In this document: piece by piece, positions 1 through 9,603 of the stretch
Layout of the letters: every line of letters starts with the position of its first letter
Position numbering within the stretch: the stretch's first letter is position 1
NCBI RefSeq assembly: GCF_030654605.1
Contig: NZ_JAURXB010000115.1
Location: 1-64,000 of the forward strand
Source of the DNA: Bradyrhizobium sp.
GTDB lineage: Bacteria; Pseudomonadota; Alphaproteobacteria; Rhizobiales; Xanthobacteraceae
Length of the DNA stretch: 64,000 nucleotides
Direction: 5' to 3'
Translations under genes and position numbers: made by a program
Notes under the pieces: model-generated
The model's input: the letters and a program-made list of their open reading frames with translations, nothing else
The model's database searches: none
What the model was told of the DNA's origin: nothing

Positions 1-2
1 TC

Positions 3-146
3 CTGTTGCTGGACATCGCGGCCCAGCACGCACGCCAGATAGCGAAGCGAACAGACAATCAAGCGGTGAAAAAGAGCCTTTGCGATCAGGTCAGTCTTGT
101 CGAACAGCTGCTCCAGATCGCCCGCGAGATGGCGCTGAAGCTCTAG
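3..146 (+). CDS. C-terminal end of a protein truncated by the window edge (LLLDIAAQHARQIAKRTDNQAVKKSLCDQVSLVEQLLQIAREMALKL*)
   Basis: Open frame from base 3 to the TAG at 144-146; start lies outside the window. Confidence 0.45.
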   Translation: MLLDIAAQHARQIAKRTDNQAVKKSLCDQVSLVEQLLQIAREMALKL

Positions 147-250
147 GCGTCGCCGAGCGCGCGCAACATTCCGTCCCTGCCGGCGGACGGCAGCGAGCAT
201 TGCCGAGGTGGACGAGTTTCTCGCGACGGTCCGGGCCGCGTAAGCCCGGG

Positions 251-925
251 CTATTGCAATCCGGTATCGCCGCTGGTGCGCTTCTTGGCGAGATCCATCT
301 CGGTCACCGCGACCAGGATTTCGGCGCGGGTCTTGAGGTCGGGGGCTTCCAGCATCGCCTGCTTTTCCGGCGCGCCGTAGGGCGACATCATCGCCAGCGC
401 GTTGACCAGCGCCTCGTTCGGCGCGCTTTCGACGCCTTCCCAGTCCACTTTCAGATTGTTGGCTTTGAGAAAATCCGTCAGCACCGTCAGCAGCGCCTCG
501 CGGTCGACTTCGTCCTCGCCCTTGCGCGCGGTGAAATCGTCGATGTAGGGGAAATAGTCCACCTTGCATTGCCGGTAGGCGGTCAGCACCGTCAGCTCCT
601 CGATCACCTTGAAGCGGGCGATGCCGGTGAGTTCGAGGATGTAGCGGCCGTCGCCGGATTCGGCGAGCTGGGTGATGCGTCCGACGCAGCCGACGCGAAA
701 CAGCGCCGGCTTCGCCTCATCGCGCGAATGGGAAAAATCCGGCTGGATCATTCCGATCAGCCGGTGGCCGTCGCGCAGCGAATCGTCCACCAGCGCGAGA
801 TAGCGCGGCTCGAAGATGTTGAGCGGCATCTGGCCGCGCGGCAGCAGCAGCGCGCCCGGCAGTGGAAACACCGGGATCACCTCGGGAAGGTCGCCGGGCC
901 CGCGATATTCGGCATTGATCGGCAT
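251..925 (-). CDS. LON peptidase substrate-binding domain protein
   Basis: 224 aa; VIPVFPLPGALLLPRGQMPLNIFEPRYLALVDD is typical of the Lon N-terminal domain family. Confidence 0.92.
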   Translation of the reverse strand: MPINAEYRGPGDLPEVIPVFPLPGALLLPRGQMPLNIFEPRYLALVDDSLRDGHRLIGMIQPDFSHSRDEAKPALFRVGCVGRITQLAESGDGRYILELTGIARFKVIEELTVLTAYRQCKVDYFPYIDDFTARKGEDEVDREALLTVLTDFLKANNLKVDWEGVESAPNEALVNALAMMSPYGAPEKQAMLEAPDLKTRAEILVAVTEMDLAKKRTSGDTGLQ

Positions 926-965
926 TGGCAGTCCCGCGAGTTTGCTTCACAAATCGGAGTTGCGG

Positions 966-1090
966 CCCATCCTTCGAGACGCCCGGCATCGCTTCGCTTC
1001 GCCGGGCTCCTCAGGATGAGGTTACACTTGTTGAAACACAACAACCTCATGCTGAGGAGCCGAGCGAAGCGAGGCGTCTCGAAGCATGGG
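966..1090. repeat. Long imperfect palindromic intergenic repeat (family 2: CCATCCTTCGAGACG...CTCATGCTGAGGAGC...CGTCTCGAAGCATGGG)
   Basis: Self-complementary arms; closely related copy at 15109-15220 and relative at 7996-8106. Confidence 0.85.
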
Positions 1091-1114
1091 CAGCAAGCGA
1101 CTCATCTCGCCAGC

Positions 1115-2038
1115 CTACGAAAACAGAATGGTCGACAGCCGCTTCCGCCCTTCGATGGTGGCTTCATCGGCCGGACCCCATGCCTCGAAGAACTGCACCA
1201 GCTGCTTGCGCGCGCCGTCCTCGTTCCACTTGCGGTCCTTCTTGACGATGGCGAGCAGCTGTTCCGTCGCCTCGGCACGCTTGCCGCCGGCATTGAGCGC
1301 GGTGGCCAGATCGAATCGGGCCTGATGATCGAGCGGGTTTGCGGCGACTTTCTGTTCGAGTTCGGTGACCGGGCCGACCGCCTTGGCCTGCTCGGCCAGG
1401 TCGATCGAGGCCTGCACCGCCTTGACCGCGGCGTCGTTGCGCTTGGATTCCGGCACCATGGCGATGGTCTGCCTGGCCTGCTCGATGGCGCCTGTCGTGA
1501 CATAGCATTTGGCCAGGCCCGCCAGAGCGGGGATGTTGGTGGCATCCGCCGCCAGCACCTCGGCATAGATCTGCGCCGCGGTGGCGGCATCGCCTTCGGC
1601 CAGCACGGCTTCGGCCTCAGCCAGGATTTCCGCGATATCGGGCTCGCCGGCGTTCGGCATGCCCGCGGTCAGCTTGTCGATGAAGGCGGTGACCTGGCTT
1701 TCCGGCACCGCGCCCATGAAGCCGTCGGCCGGCTGGCCGTTGACGAACGCGATCACGGCCGGGATCGACTGGATGCCCATCTGGCCGGGGATAGCCGGAT
1801 GCTCGTCGATGTTCATCTTGACCAGCTTGACCTTGCCCTTGGCGGCGCGGACCGCCTTTTCGATAATCGGGGTAAGCTGGCGGCAGGGGCCGCACCACGG
1901 CGCCCAGAAGTCGATCAGCACCGGCTGGCGCTTCGATTCCTCGATGACGTCCTTCACGAACGTCTGGGTGGTGGTTTCCTTGATCAAATCGGGCGCCGCC
2001 TGGGGCGCCGGTCCGCTGCCCTGCTCAATGATCGTCAC
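1115..2038 (-). CDS. ybbN: Thioredoxin-domain co-chaperone (YbbN/CnoX-like)
   Basis: FWAPWCGPCRQL active-site motif followed by a TPR-like C-terminal half. Confidence 0.9.
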   Translation of the reverse strand: MTIIEQGSGPAPQAAPDLIKETTTQTFVKDVIEESKRQPVLIDFWAPWCGPCRQLTPIIEKAVRAAKGKVKLVKMNIDEHPAIPGQMGIQSIPAVIAFVNGQPADGFMGAVPESQVTAFIDKLTAGMPNAGEPDIAEILAEAEAVLAEGDAATAAQIYAEVLAADATNIPALAGLAKCYVTTGAIEQARQTIAMVPESKRNDAAVKAVQASIDLAEQAKAVGPVTELEQKVAANPLDHQARFDLATALNAGGKRAEATEQLLAIVKKDRKWNEDGARKQLVQFFEAWGPADEATIEGRKRLSTILFS

Positions 2039-2300
2039 GGGGGATCCTCGTTGGATGTCTTTTTCGGATTGGGAGTTATTCTAGCACGGTCTGTGCCCTA
2101 ATTGGCCCCTGGAGGGCCAATTTGCAATCGGTGGAACCCGAACCGGGGGCTTTCGGGCGGAAATGCCGCGAAATGCCGCCGATACCCCCTGAACGGCCTG
2201 ATTTCCGGTCATTCCTGGCGTCGTGCGGCTGTTGCATTCATGGGCGGCATTTGGCATAGCTCTGCGCGTTGCCGGCGCGTGCGCCGCCAATCTCTCGGAT

Positions 2301-2375
<75 letters not shown>

Positions 2376-2405
2376 GATTTTCTAAATTGGCAAAGCGATC
2401 GAACG

Positions 2406-2434
2406 ACAAGCCGCCCCTCGGGCGGCTTTGTTGT
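2406..2434 (+). terminator. Rho-independent-like terminator after tRNA-Gly
   Basis: AAGCCGCCC-CTC-GGGCGGCTT hairpin followed by TTGTTGTTT. Confidence 0.7.
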
Positions 2435-2544
2435 TTGGTGGCTCGTCGCTGAACCGCCACGGTCTTTCCCGCGTCAAACCGGTGTGCAAGGTTCCGCACC
2501 GATGGTTGCAGGCGTCACGCCGCGCGCGAGGATGAGGATAACGA

Positions 2545-3852
2545 GTGTTCGAACGCGGCTATCGGCAACAGCTCGAGGCGGATCTGGTCAAATGGGTCGC
2601 CGCGGGGGTGATTTCGGGCGACGCCGCGCAGTCCATCCGCAAGGCACGGTTTAGCGACGAGGCGAAGTCGCGCCTTCCCGGCATCTTCGCGATGCTCGGC
2701 GCGTTGATGCTGGCGGCCAGCGTCAGTGCTTTCGTGGCGGCGAACTGGCAGGAAATTCCGCGCCTGGTGCGGCTGGTCGGCATTCTCGCGATCATCGCCG
2801 GCTGCTTTCTTCCCGCGCTGCTGCTGCAGCGGCGCGGCCACCCGGCCGCCGCCGATGCGGCGATCACCTTCGCCACGCTGTGCTTCGGCGCCGGCATCGC
2901 CCTCGTCGGTCAGATGTATCATTTGCCGAGCGACTGGCCGGCCGGCGCGATGCTGGTCGCGATCGGCGGATTGATAGCCGCCGCGCTGACGGGCAAGAGC
3001 GGCCCGCTCGTCGTTGCCTTCGTGGCGATGACGTCGTGGTCATGCGGACGGTTCGAGGCGGCGCATTTTCGCGAAACCCATTGGTCTTTCCTGCTGCTGT
3101 TCGTGCCGGGTTTGCTGCTGGCTTTGGGCCGCGAAAATCGGCTGCTCGCGCACACGGCCGTGGTGGCGCTGAGCTTCTGGCTGGGGGCGCTGTTGATGCC
3201 CCAGGGCGGCGCCAAGGTTTTCTTCAACCTGGTCGATGGAGGCCTCGCGATCTCGGCGGCCTATATCGCGATCGGGCTATTGGCTTTGGACCGGGGCTGG
3301 CCCGCCGCCATCAAGGCGCTGCTGCCGTGGGGCGCGGTGGTTTTCGGAATATTGCTCTGCGTCGAGATCGCGCTGGTTCTGGAAAAGTCGAGCCTCGGCG
3401 TGCATGCCGCCACTTCCGCCGTCTATCCGGCCTATGGCGCGGCGCTGGCCGCACTGGCGGCCCTCGCGGTGCTGGCGCGGCAACGCGACAGCGGCAGGCT
3501 CGTCATCATCGCGGCCTGTGCCGTCGGCCTGATCATTCCGGTGATGTTCGCCGGTCTGGCGGGAGCCGATGTGCTCCGGCGCGCGCTCGTCTCCATCGCC
3601 GTCTTCGTCAGCGCCGTGGGCTTGATCGCGGGCGGACTTCTCATCGGTTTCAGGACATTCATCGTCGTCGGCTACGCGGTGTTCGGTGTGTCGATCCTGA
3701 TCCTGCTCTGGCAGACGATTGGCACGCTGCTGAGCCAGTCGCTGTTCTTCCTTGTCGCCGGCGTGGCGCTGCTGGTGCTGGCGGCGGGGGCGCACAGGCT
3801 GGCGAACTGGTCCAGATCCGCCGTCGACACAGTGTCAGGGAGTGCAGCCTGA
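2545..3852 (+). CDS. DUF2157-type multi-TM membrane protein
   Basis: 435 aa; N-terminal cytosolic segment then many hydrophobic helices; GTG start; stop overlaps next ATG. Confidence 0.82.
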   Translation: MFERGYRQQLEADLVKWVAAGVISGDAAQSIRKARFSDEAKSRLPGIFAMLGALMLAASVSAFVAANWQEIPRLVRLVGILAIIAGCFLPALLLQRRGHPAAADAAITFATLCFGAGIALVGQMYHLPSDWPAGAMLVAIGGLIAAALTGKSGPLVVAFVAMTSWSCGRFEAAHFRETHWSFLLLFVPGLLLALGRENRLLAHTAVVALSFWLGALLMPQGGAKVFFNLVDGGLAISAAYIAIGLLALDRGWPAAIKALLPWGAVVFGILLCVEIALVLEKSSLGVHAATSAVYPAYGAALAALAALAVLARQRDSGRLVIIAACAVGLIIPVMFAGLAGADVLRRALVSIAVFVSAVGLIAGGLLIGFRTFIVVGYAVFGVSILILLWQTIGTLLSQSLFFLVAGVALLVLAAGAHRLANWSRSAVDTVSGSAA

Positions 3853-4463
3853 TGCCTGTGCTGGACAACATCATCGCTCGCGTGCCGTTGCTGCTGCGCT
3901 ATCTCCTTGCCGCACTGGTGCTCTGCGGACTGATCCTGGCCATGATCCTGCCGCGCGCGGCGATCCTGCGAAGCGGACAGGAAGTGCGGCTCGAGATCGC
4001 GCCGGTCGATCCGCGCGATCTGTTTCGCGGCGATTACGTCGTGCTCGCCTACCGGATCGGCACGGTAAACGTGGAGTCGAATCTCACGACCTCTTTCAAG
4101 CGGGGGCAGCAGGTGTTCGTGACGCTGCGACCCGACGCAAACAACAAGGCGAAGGCGGTCGCCATTTCTGCCGAGCGGCCCACGGTCATCGGGAACGACA
4201 TCGTCATCGCGGGTTTTGTGACGGCCAGCTCGACTTGCCGGCTGAACGAAGCCGGGACGCGGGATTGCAAGCTCGGAACCAACGCAGTCGGCGTGCGCTA
4301 TGGCCTTGAAAGTTATTTCGTGCCGCAGGGCGAGGGCAGGAAAATCGAGCTGATGGAAAAGGCGCGGCTGGAGGTTGTCGCAGCGGTCGCGCCTTCCGGC
4401 CAGGCCGCGATCAAGCGCCTGCTGATCGATGGCGTGCCTGTCTATGATGAGCCGCCCTATTGA
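3852..4463 (+). CDS. GDYXXLXY-motif protein
   Basis: Contains FRGDYVVLAYRI; start codon overlaps stop of the DUF2157 gene. Confidence 0.88.
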   Translation: MPVLDNIIARVPLLLRYLLAALVLCGLILAMILPRAAILRSGQEVRLEIAPVDPRDLFRGDYVVLAYRIGTVNVESNLTTSFKRGQQVFVTLRPDANNKAKAVAISAERPTVIGNDIVIAGFVTASSTCRLNEAGTRDCKLGTNAVGVRYGLESYFVPQGEGRKIELMEKARLEVVAAVAPSGQAAIKRLLIDGVPVYDEPPY

Positions 4464-4674
4464 TGAAGGTGTGATGCCGTTCGTTCACGGCAGCTTTGCC
4501 CGATTTCGCAGCCGAGATATCCGGCCGCGCCGTGCACCCACGCACGACGGCGGACTTTTTCTCTTCGTCAACGACGCGGCGATCGGCATCCCCGGCCTCT
4601 ACGATTACTTCTATCGCAACAATCGAGGCGTGGCCAAAACTGACCGTCACGCGGAAATGATGCCTTCCCACTGA
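4463..4674 (+). pseudogene. Possible C-terminal remnant of a larger protein (…DGGLFLFVNDAAIGIPGLYDYFYRNNRGVAKT…)
   Basis: Open segment in frame with ORF 4429..4674; protein-like FVNDAxIGIPGLYDYFYRNN stretch but no plausible N-terminal domain. Confidence 0.4.
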
Positions 4675-4947
4675 TTGCCAGGCGTCACGGCGCCCGCGCT
4701 GCAATGGGACGTTGCCGCAATGCAGCGCGACCCGGCGCGACGCCTTCCGGCTGACCTGACCTCAATAAGAATTTTCGTTCGATTTGCGTTCGCCTGACAG
4801 GACCGCGCAACACACACTTCTCACCCGTGGAAGATGTGCTAGCATTGTTGCGTCTGACCTACCTCACCACAGACCAAAGTTCGTCTCTCGAAACGTTCAA
4901 AATAAATAACACGCGCGGCCGCACCGGCTGCATAGGGGAGTGACGCG

Positions 4948-6210
4948 ATGAAATCGGCCTTCAATCGATCCATTCTTGCGCTCGCGACGATTGCCCTTGT
5001 TGCGGGGGCCAGTCAGGCCAGCGCGCAGCAAAAGCCACTGAAGAAATACGAATCCGGTACCAAGGACTTCTGGGCCAATCCGCCGCCCGACTGGTTCCTC
5101 GGCGACGAGATCGAAGCCCAGAGGGGGCAGGCGCCACCGTCGGGTCCGCCGACCGGCGCATCCGAAGCCGAACTCGCGGCGATGATGAAGAAGATCAAGC
5201 TGCCCGCGGGCTTCAAGATCGAAGTCTACGCGTCCGGCGTGCTGTCCGCGCGGCAGATGGCCTGGGGCGACAAGGGCACGCTGTTCGTCGGCTCGTTCGG
5301 CGTCGGCAACGTCTACGCGATCAAGGACGTCGGCGGCAAGAAGGAGGTCAAGACCGTCCTCAAGGGAATGAAGATGCCGACCGGCATCGCGTTCCGCGAC
5401 GGCGCGCTCTACGTCGTCGATATCGACAAGCTGATCAGGTACGACAACGCCGAGGCCAATCTCGACAATCTCGGCGCCGGCAAGGTGGTCTATGACGACA
5501 TGCCGCCCTACGTCCCTCATGGCTGGAAGTATATCGCGGTCGACAAGGATGGCTGGTTCTATTTGCCGTTCGGGCCTCCCTTCAACATCGGGATTCCGCC
5601 GACCGGCCTGTCGCAGATCCGCCGCGTCGACCCCAAGACCGGCAACGCCGAACTGGTGGCGCTCGGCGTCCGCAACAGCGTCGGCGGCGACGTCGATCCG
5701 CGCAGCGGCAAGTACTGGTTCACCGAAAACGCCCGCGACTGGCTCAGCGACGACACTCCGAGCGACAAGCTCAACATGATCTCGAAACTGGGCGAGCACT
5801 TCGGCTATCCCTACTGCCACCAGGGCGACATGCCGGATCCGAAGTTCGCGATGGGTCACAAATGTTCGGAGTTCACGCCGCCGGTGCTGAAACTCGGCGC
5901 GCATGTGGCTCCGCTCGGCATGAAGTTCTACACCGGCGACCAGTTCCCCGCCGAGTACAAGAACAACATCTTCATCGCCGAACACGGCTCCTGGAACCGG
6001 GCCAAGTACCAGGGCGCGCGGATCAAGCGGGTGATCGTCGGGCCCGACGGCAAGAACGCCAAGCAGGAGATCTTCGCCTCCGGCTGGCTCGAGGGCGACA
6101 AGAACTATCTCGGCCGGCCCGCCGATATCGTTCTGGGCAAGGACGGCTCGATGTACGTCGCCGACGACTGGGCCGGCGCGATCTATCGCATCAGCTACAG
6201 CAAGAAGTAA
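4948..6210 (+). CDS. PQQ-dependent sugar (L-sorbosone-type) dehydrogenase, exported
   Basis: Signal peptide (ALATIALVAGASQASAQQ) and beta-propeller motifs (GVRNSVGGDVDPRSGKYWFTENARDWL, FIAEHGSWNR). Confidence 0.88.
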   Translation: MKSAFNRSILALATIALVAGASQASAQQKPLKKYESGTKDFWANPPPDWFLGDEIEAQRGQAPPSGPPTGASEAELAAMMKKIKLPAGFKIEVYASGVLSARQMAWGDKGTLFVGSFGVGNVYAIKDVGGKKEVKTVLKGMKMPTGIAFRDGALYVVDIDKLIRYDNAEANLDNLGAGKVVYDDMPPYVPHGWKYIAVDKDGWFYLPFGPPFNIGIPPTGLSQIRRVDPKTGNAELVALGVRNSVGGDVDPRSGKYWFTENARDWLSDDTPSDKLNMISKLGEHFGYPYCHQGDMPDPKFAMGHKCSEFTPPVLKLGAHVAPLGMKFYTGDQFPAEYKNNIFIAEHGSWNRAKYQGARIKRVIVGPDGKNAKQEIFASGWLEGDKNYLGRPADIVLGKDGSMYVADDWAGAIYRISYSKK

Positions 6211-6226
6211 GGCTGGATAACGCAGG

Positions 6227-6266
6227 GCTGCGGTTGCTCGGGAACGAGTGGCCGCAGCTTTTTGTT
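6227..6266 (+). terminator. Rho-independent terminator after the PQQ-type dehydrogenase gene
   Basis: GCTGCGG ... CCGCAGC stem followed by TTTTTGTT. Confidence 0.7.
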
Positions 6267-6306
6267 GTAACCCGGTGCTGGCGGTTGAGCTCGGAGGGAA
6301 ATCAGG

Positions 6307-6888
6307 ATGCGGATTGCGTTAGCCGGGACCATGCTCGCCGCGATGATGGCCTGCGGATCGTTCGCCCACGCCGCCGATGTCACCGCCGGCAAGCAAAAGG
6401 CCGAAATATGCATCGCGTGTCACGGCGAAGCCGGCATTTCCCAGCTCGAGAACATTCCCTCGCTCGCCGGCCAGCCCGACCAGTTCATCCAGTGGCAGCT
6501 GGTGTTCTTTCGCGCCGGCACCCGCAAGAACGAGCAGATGCTGCCGGTCGTCGATCAACTCAACAATGAGGATATCCGCAATCTCGGCGCCTATTTCGCC
6601 TCGCTGACGCCACCCAGGGCAAAGCCTGACGATAACCCGGATCTGTCATCCAAGGGCGCGCAGGCCGCCGCGGGCCGGCGCTGCACCTCGTGCCACACCG
6701 ACAACTATGCCGGGACCAAGGCGATTCCCCGCGTCGCCGGCCAACGCGAGGAGTATCTCGTGAAGGCGCTGCACGACTACAAGTCCGGCGTGCGATCCGG
6801 CGGCGGCATGGCCGCGATGGCGAATGTCGCCTATTCCCTCAGCGAGGAGGAAATCGAGGCGCTGGCGCATTATCTCGCGCATCTCTGA
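6307..6888 (+). CDS. Di-heme c-type cytochrome (cytochrome c4-like)
   Basis: Signal peptide and two CxxCH motifs (CIACH, CTSCH). Confidence 0.92.
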   Translation: MRIALAGTMLAAMMACGSFAHAADVTAGKQKAEICIACHGEAGISQLENIPSLAGQPDQFIQWQLVFFRAGTRKNEQMLPVVDQLNNEDIRNLGAYFASLTPPRAKPDDNPDLSSKGAQAAAGRRCTSCHTDNYAGTKAIPRVAGQREEYLVKALHDYKSGVRSGGGMAAMANVAYSLSEEEIEALAHYLAHL

Positions 6889-6905
6889 AGCTTGCGCATT
6901 TCCAT

Positions 6906-7028
6906 CGTCGTCCCCGCGAACGCGGGGACCCATAACCACAGATGTCAAACTTCGAAAGAGCTGGAGCAACAGCTCTGTATAACCACGAACGGCTGTTGTT
7001 ATGGGTCCCTGCGTTCGCAGGGAGGACG
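6906..7028. repeat. Imperfect palindromic repeat (family 4: CGTCGTCCCCGCGAACGCGGGGACCCATAACCA...TTATGGGTCCCTGCGTTCGCAGGGAGGACG)
   Basis: Self-complementary arms; short relative at 18514-18540. Confidence 0.8.
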
Positions 7029-7040
7029 CAAGATAGAGAT

Positions 7041-7961
7041 TCACCCCCGCTGCTTTTCATACGCCTTGAGATGGGTGTAGGCGATCCGCAGCCGCGGCAC
7101 CGGCATTTTGGCGGCGTCGCCGCGCGCGATCAGGTCGCCGATCACGTGATCGGCTTCGACCGCCGCACCCGTCTTGATGTCGCGGAACATCGACGCGGTC
7201 ATCTGCGAACCCTCCGTGGTCAGCAGCCCCCTGGTGCGCTGGAAGAACGGGCCGCTCGGCGCATGGCCTTCCGCTGACGCCACCGCGCTGCATTCATCGA
7301 GCATGCCGAGGATGAAATCCTTGCCGCCTGGTACCGCCAGGATATTGCCGACCGAGGTCCGCATCAGGCAGGTCGAGGCCGCGAGCGAGGCCAGGAACAC
7401 CCATTTTTCCCACATCTCCTGCACGATGTTCTCACTGGCCACCGAGCCGAGCTTGCCGCTCGCCATGACTTCGGCGATGGCGCGGACGCGTTCCGACAGC
7501 TTGCCGTCGCGTTCGCCGAAATTCAGCGACTGCATCGGGTTGAGCTGCGCCACCTCGCGGGCTTCGTTCAGGGTGGCGGCGATCGCGCAGAGGCCGCCGA
7601 GCACGCGCTCGGGCCCGAACCTCTTGTCGAGCACATCCAGGTGCAGCATGCCGTTGAGCAGCGGGACGATCGAGGTCTGCGGTCCGACCGCCGGGGCAAA
7701 CGATTTGATGGCGTCGTCGAGGTCGAATGCCTTGCAGCTCAACAGCACGACGTCGAATGTTTCGGCGAGCTTGCCGGCTTGCACGGTCGGCGGGTTTTTC
7801 AAGGTCACGTCGCCGTTCGGACTCTTGATCACGAGGCCGGCGCTGGCGAGCTCGGCGGCGCGCCGCGGCCGCACCAGGAAGGTCACGTCACGGCCGGCCT
7901 CCAGCAGCCTGCCGCCGAAATATCCGCCGATGGCTCCGGCGCCGACCACGAGAATGCGCAT
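7041..7961 (-). CDS. panE: 2-dehydropantoate 2-reductase family protein
   Basis: MRILVVGAGAIGGYFGGRLLEAGRDVTFLVRP Rossmann start; 306 aa. Confidence 0.85.
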   Translation of the reverse strand: MRILVVGAGAIGGYFGGRLLEAGRDVTFLVRPRRAAELASAGLVIKSPNGDVTLKNPPTVQAGKLAETFDVVLLSCKAFDLDDAIKSFAPAVGPQTSIVPLLNGMLHLDVLDKRFGPERVLGGLCAIAATLNEAREVAQLNPMQSLNFGERDGKLSERVRAIAEVMASGKLGSVASENIVQEMWEKWVFLASLAASTCLMRTSVGNILAVPGGKDFILGMLDECSAVASAEGHAPSGPFFQRTRGLLTTEGSQMTASMFRDIKTGAAVEADHVIGDLIARGDAAKMPVPRLRIAYTHLKAYEKQRG

Positions 7962-7995
7962 GGGAGAGATCCTTGTTGTTGTTGCTGTTGTTGTC

Positions 7996-8106
7996 CAACC
8001 TCATCCTGAGGAGCATCGCTCTTGCGATGCGTCTCGAAGGATGAAGAACAATACGGACCTGATGGTTCGAGACGCCGCGCAAGATGCGCGGCTCCTCACC
8101 ATGAGG
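7996..8106. repeat. Palindromic repeat, family 2 variant
   Basis: CCTCATCCTGAGGAGC...GCGTCTCGAAGGATGAAG...TTCGAGACGCC...CTCCTCACCATGAGG. Confidence 0.75.
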
Positions 8107-8116
8107 CAGACGTGGG

Positions 8117-8725
8117 TTATTTCCCCGAAACCAGTTCCTCGACGTCGCGCAACTGTTCCTTGCCGAAGAACATTTCCTTGCCGACGAAGAAGGTCGGCGA
8201 GCCGAACGCGCCGCGCTCGACTGCGCTTTGCGTGTTCTCGATCAGCTTGGCCTTGACGTCCGCCTCCTGCGCGCGCGCGAACAGCTTTGCGGCGTCGAGA
8301 CCGGACGCCGCAAGAGCCTTCATCGCCACTTCCGGGTCGTCCATCTTCTTCGGCTCGACCCACATGTGATGGAAAGCGGCGTCGACGTATTGTTCGAACA
8401 CGCCCTCGAACTGCGCGGCAACGGCGGCGCGCATCAAATTGAGGGTGTTGACCGGAAAGAACGGGTTCCAGACATAGGGCTTGACCTGAAACCGCCTGAC
8501 GAAGCGTTCGGTCTCCAGCTTGTTGAACTCGGGCTTGTTCTTGACGCCGGCCAGGGTTTCGCCCGGCGATCTGTTGTTGGTGGCCTTGAAGATGCCGCCG
8601 AGCAGGATCGGCACGTATTCGAATTTCACACCGATGCGCGCTTCGATCGCCGGGATCGCTTCGTGGCTGAGAAACGCATTGGGGCTGCCGAAATCAAACA
8701 GGAATTGCGGGGCGGTCGGACTCAA
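8117..8725 (-). CDS. 2-hydroxychromene-2-carboxylate isomerase family (DsbA-fold) protein
   Basis: FLFDFGSPNAFLSHEAIPAIEARIG, SPTFFVGKEMFFGKEQL. Confidence 0.88.
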   Translation of the reverse strand: MSPTAPQFLFDFGSPNAFLSHEAIPAIEARIGVKFEYVPILLGGIFKATNNRSPGETLAGVKNKPEFNKLETERFVRRFQVKPYVWNPFFPVNTLNLMRAAVAAQFEGVFEQYVDAAFHHMWVEPKKMDDPEVAMKALAASGLDAAKLFARAQEADVKAKLIENTQSAVERGAFGSPTFFVGKEMFFGKEQLRDVEELVSGK

Positions 8726-8802
8726 AGCGGCGGTCTCCCTGATGCGACGGTTCTTATATGATCCTTGTCATTCCAACAGCCTAGCGGTTCGCCCGGGCGG
8801 GA

Positions 8803-9429
8803 TCAACCGGAGGCGCCCGGCTGCGCCGCGAGACGGAATGCCCGCTCCGCCAGCCCCGATGTGTGGGCGCGGATGTCGTCGGGCCATTCGGCGATCCGCT
8901 GTTCGAACCGGATGGCGTCGCCGGCAAACAGCGCGCGGATAGCTTCCTCGTAATGAGGTCGGTTGCCCGAGGTGACCGACATGAAGCGATAGGCCGCTTC
9001 CTGGGCCTGACGGATGCGGTCCTTGTCTTCACCGGTCCGGCTCGCCTGCTCGACCAGTTTGCGGATCGCGACCGAGGCGCCGCCCGGCTGCCTGGCCAGC
9101 CATTCCCAGTGCCGCGGCAGCAGCGTCACTTCGCGTGCGACCACGCCCAGTTTCGGCCGGCCGGGACCGCGCGGGGCGGACGCCGCGGCGGCTTCCGCGG
9201 GGATCTGCGCCCGAGCATCGTCCGGCAGCCGCGCCAGGACATCCGCCATGGAGCCGCGGAAATCGATCTCGATGGTCGCGCTGGTGTTGCCGTCGAAAAC
9301 GATGATCGAGGCATCCCTGGCGCGGTCGAGCGTCGCCTTTGCCGCACGGACGACCGCGCGCAGATCGCCGGAAGCGATGCGCCGGTCGCCCTCGAAGGCG
9401 ACGCAAGCCGGATCAGATTCCGGATTCAT
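8803..9429 (-). CDS. DUF2239-like protein with an internal ribbon-helix-helix-like stretch
   Basis: 208 aa; GPGRPKLGVVAREVTLLPRHWEWLARQPGGASVAIRKLVEQA. Confidence 0.78.
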   Translation of the reverse strand: MNPESDPACVAFEGDRRIASGDLRAVVRAAKATLDRARDASIIVFDGNTSATIEIDFRGSMADVLARLPDDARAQIPAEAAAASAPRGPGRPKLGVVAREVTLLPRHWEWLARQPGGASVAIRKLVEQASRTGEDKDRIRQAQEAAYRFMSVTSGNRPHYEEAIRALFAGDAIRFEQRIAEWPDDIRAHTSGLAERAFRLAAQPGASG

Positions 9430-9454
9430 GACAAATCTCTCAGTTTCTGATGGG

Positions 9455-9500
9455 ATTATTATCCGGGTAATATGGCGGCGTCAATAATGCCCGGGTAATA
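9455..9500. promoter_or_regulatory. Two tandem dyad-like sites (ATTATTATCCGGGTAATAT and AATAATGCCCGGGTAATA) between divergent DUF2239 and GST genes
   Basis: CCGGGTAATA cores at 9463-9472 and 9491-9500, 28 bp apart. Confidence 0.6.
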
Positions 9501-9603
9501 CAGTCATACAGTCCGTCTGGGTATCTCGACTTTCGGGCGTGCGGCTGGCACCACCATGCGCCGCCGCTACCGTCGCGCCACGCCACGCCCCTTGGGAGAC
9601 GCC

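Noticed and set aside
80-2101. 673-aa plus-strand ORF
   Set aside because: Antisense shadow of the Lon-domain and ybbN genes in GC-rich DNA; low-complexity R/G/D/H-rich translation with no domain-like motifs
6906-7028. Considered as a CRISPR-like array because of repeated GCGGGGACC blocks
   Set aside because: Only two inverted arms, no direct repeats with regular spacers; fits a palindromic intergenic element
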